Shown here: positions 63,992-64,000 of the stretch, one piece after another | How positions within the stretch are numbered: the first letter of the stretch is position 1 | Layout: every line of letters begins with the position of its first letter | Source of the DNA: Desulfobacter sp. | GTDB lineage: Bacteria; Desulfobacterota; Desulfobacteria; Desulfobacterales; Desulfobacteraceae | Assembly: GCA_028768545.1 (NCBI GenBank) | Contig: CP054838.1 | Coordinates: 1,171,501 to 1,235,500 of the forward strand | DNA length: 64,000 nucleotides | Direction: 5' to 3' | The notes under the pieces: model-generated | The model's database searches: none | The model's input: the letters and a program-made list of their open reading frames with translations, nothing else | What the model was told of the DNA's origin: nothing | Position numbers and translations under genes: made by a program

Positions 63992-64000
63992 TCCCGGGTT

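Overview
This window looks like a chromosomal segment of an anaerobic deltaproteobacterium, probably a sulfate-reducer relative of the Desulfobacterales. That placement is an inference. It rests on paired oxygen-independent ribonucleotide reductases (B12-dependent class II and glycyl-radical class III), a chemotaxis set of CheB/CheX/CheD with HDOD proteins, a TIGR03960-type radical SAM protein next to RNase G, MobB, and overall codon usage. No rRNA, tRNA, CRISPR array or replication origin was seen. Most genes lie in tight operons with abutting or overlapping stops and starts.

Layout. 1-1.9 kb: the end of a CheW/CheV-type gene, a frameshifted membrane PAS protein and a nuclease gene with an internal stop. 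2-8.6 kb (minus): the conserved rpmH-rnpA-yidD-yidC-jag-mnmE operon, running on into a YkgJ-like protein, a small unknown protein and a PrmA-like methyltransferase. 8.7-14.6 kb (minus): a decaying signalling operon (PilB/GspE-like ATPase, HDOD protein, Cache/SBP/HD-GYP sensor) with two of three genes broken. 14.8-22.9 kb: RNase G with a radical SAM protein (minus), then asnS, a methyltransferase and a fused hisHF gene (plus). 22.9-26.3 kb: a chemotaxis operon with a clear sigma70-type promoter. 26.5-30 kb: a broken DUF364-type gene, a second YkgJ-like protein, and a CesT-family type III secretion chaperone gene (amber-interrupted) followed by a 412-aa candidate secreted substrate. 30-38.7 kb: class II aldolase, B12 ribonucleotide reductase with NrdR boxes, and a TetR-controlled operon of a PLP racemase/aldolase-like enzyme, a GMC oxidoreductase and an aldehyde dehydrogenase. 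38.8-49 kb: diguanylate cyclase, HD protein, hybrid kinase, panC, mobB, an IS4-family element, aroK, an HTH-plus-periplasmic-binding-fold regulator and a flavodoxin/ferredoxin protein. 49-52 kb: nrdD-nrdG with NrdR boxes. 53-56.5 kb: an AT-rich nuclease-like gene split by an ISKra4-type element. 56.5-64 kb: a kinase-like protein, an endonuclease V-like glycosylase, and an htpG-rimO-polyprenyl synthase-exported protein run.

The most notable points are: (1) the type III chaperone/substrate pair with no secretion machinery in view; (2) the AT-rich gene with a PD-(D/E)XK nuclease signature cut by an insertion sequence with exact 9-bp target duplications; (3) NrdR box pairs with exact 31-bp phasing in front of both ribonucleotide reductases; (4) an aldehyde dehydrogenase carrying what looks like a GMC small subunit; (5) a eukaryote-type HisH-HisF fusion; and (6) at least six accessory genes broken by frameshifts or stops while all housekeeping genes are intact, which suggests real gene decay rather than random sequence error.
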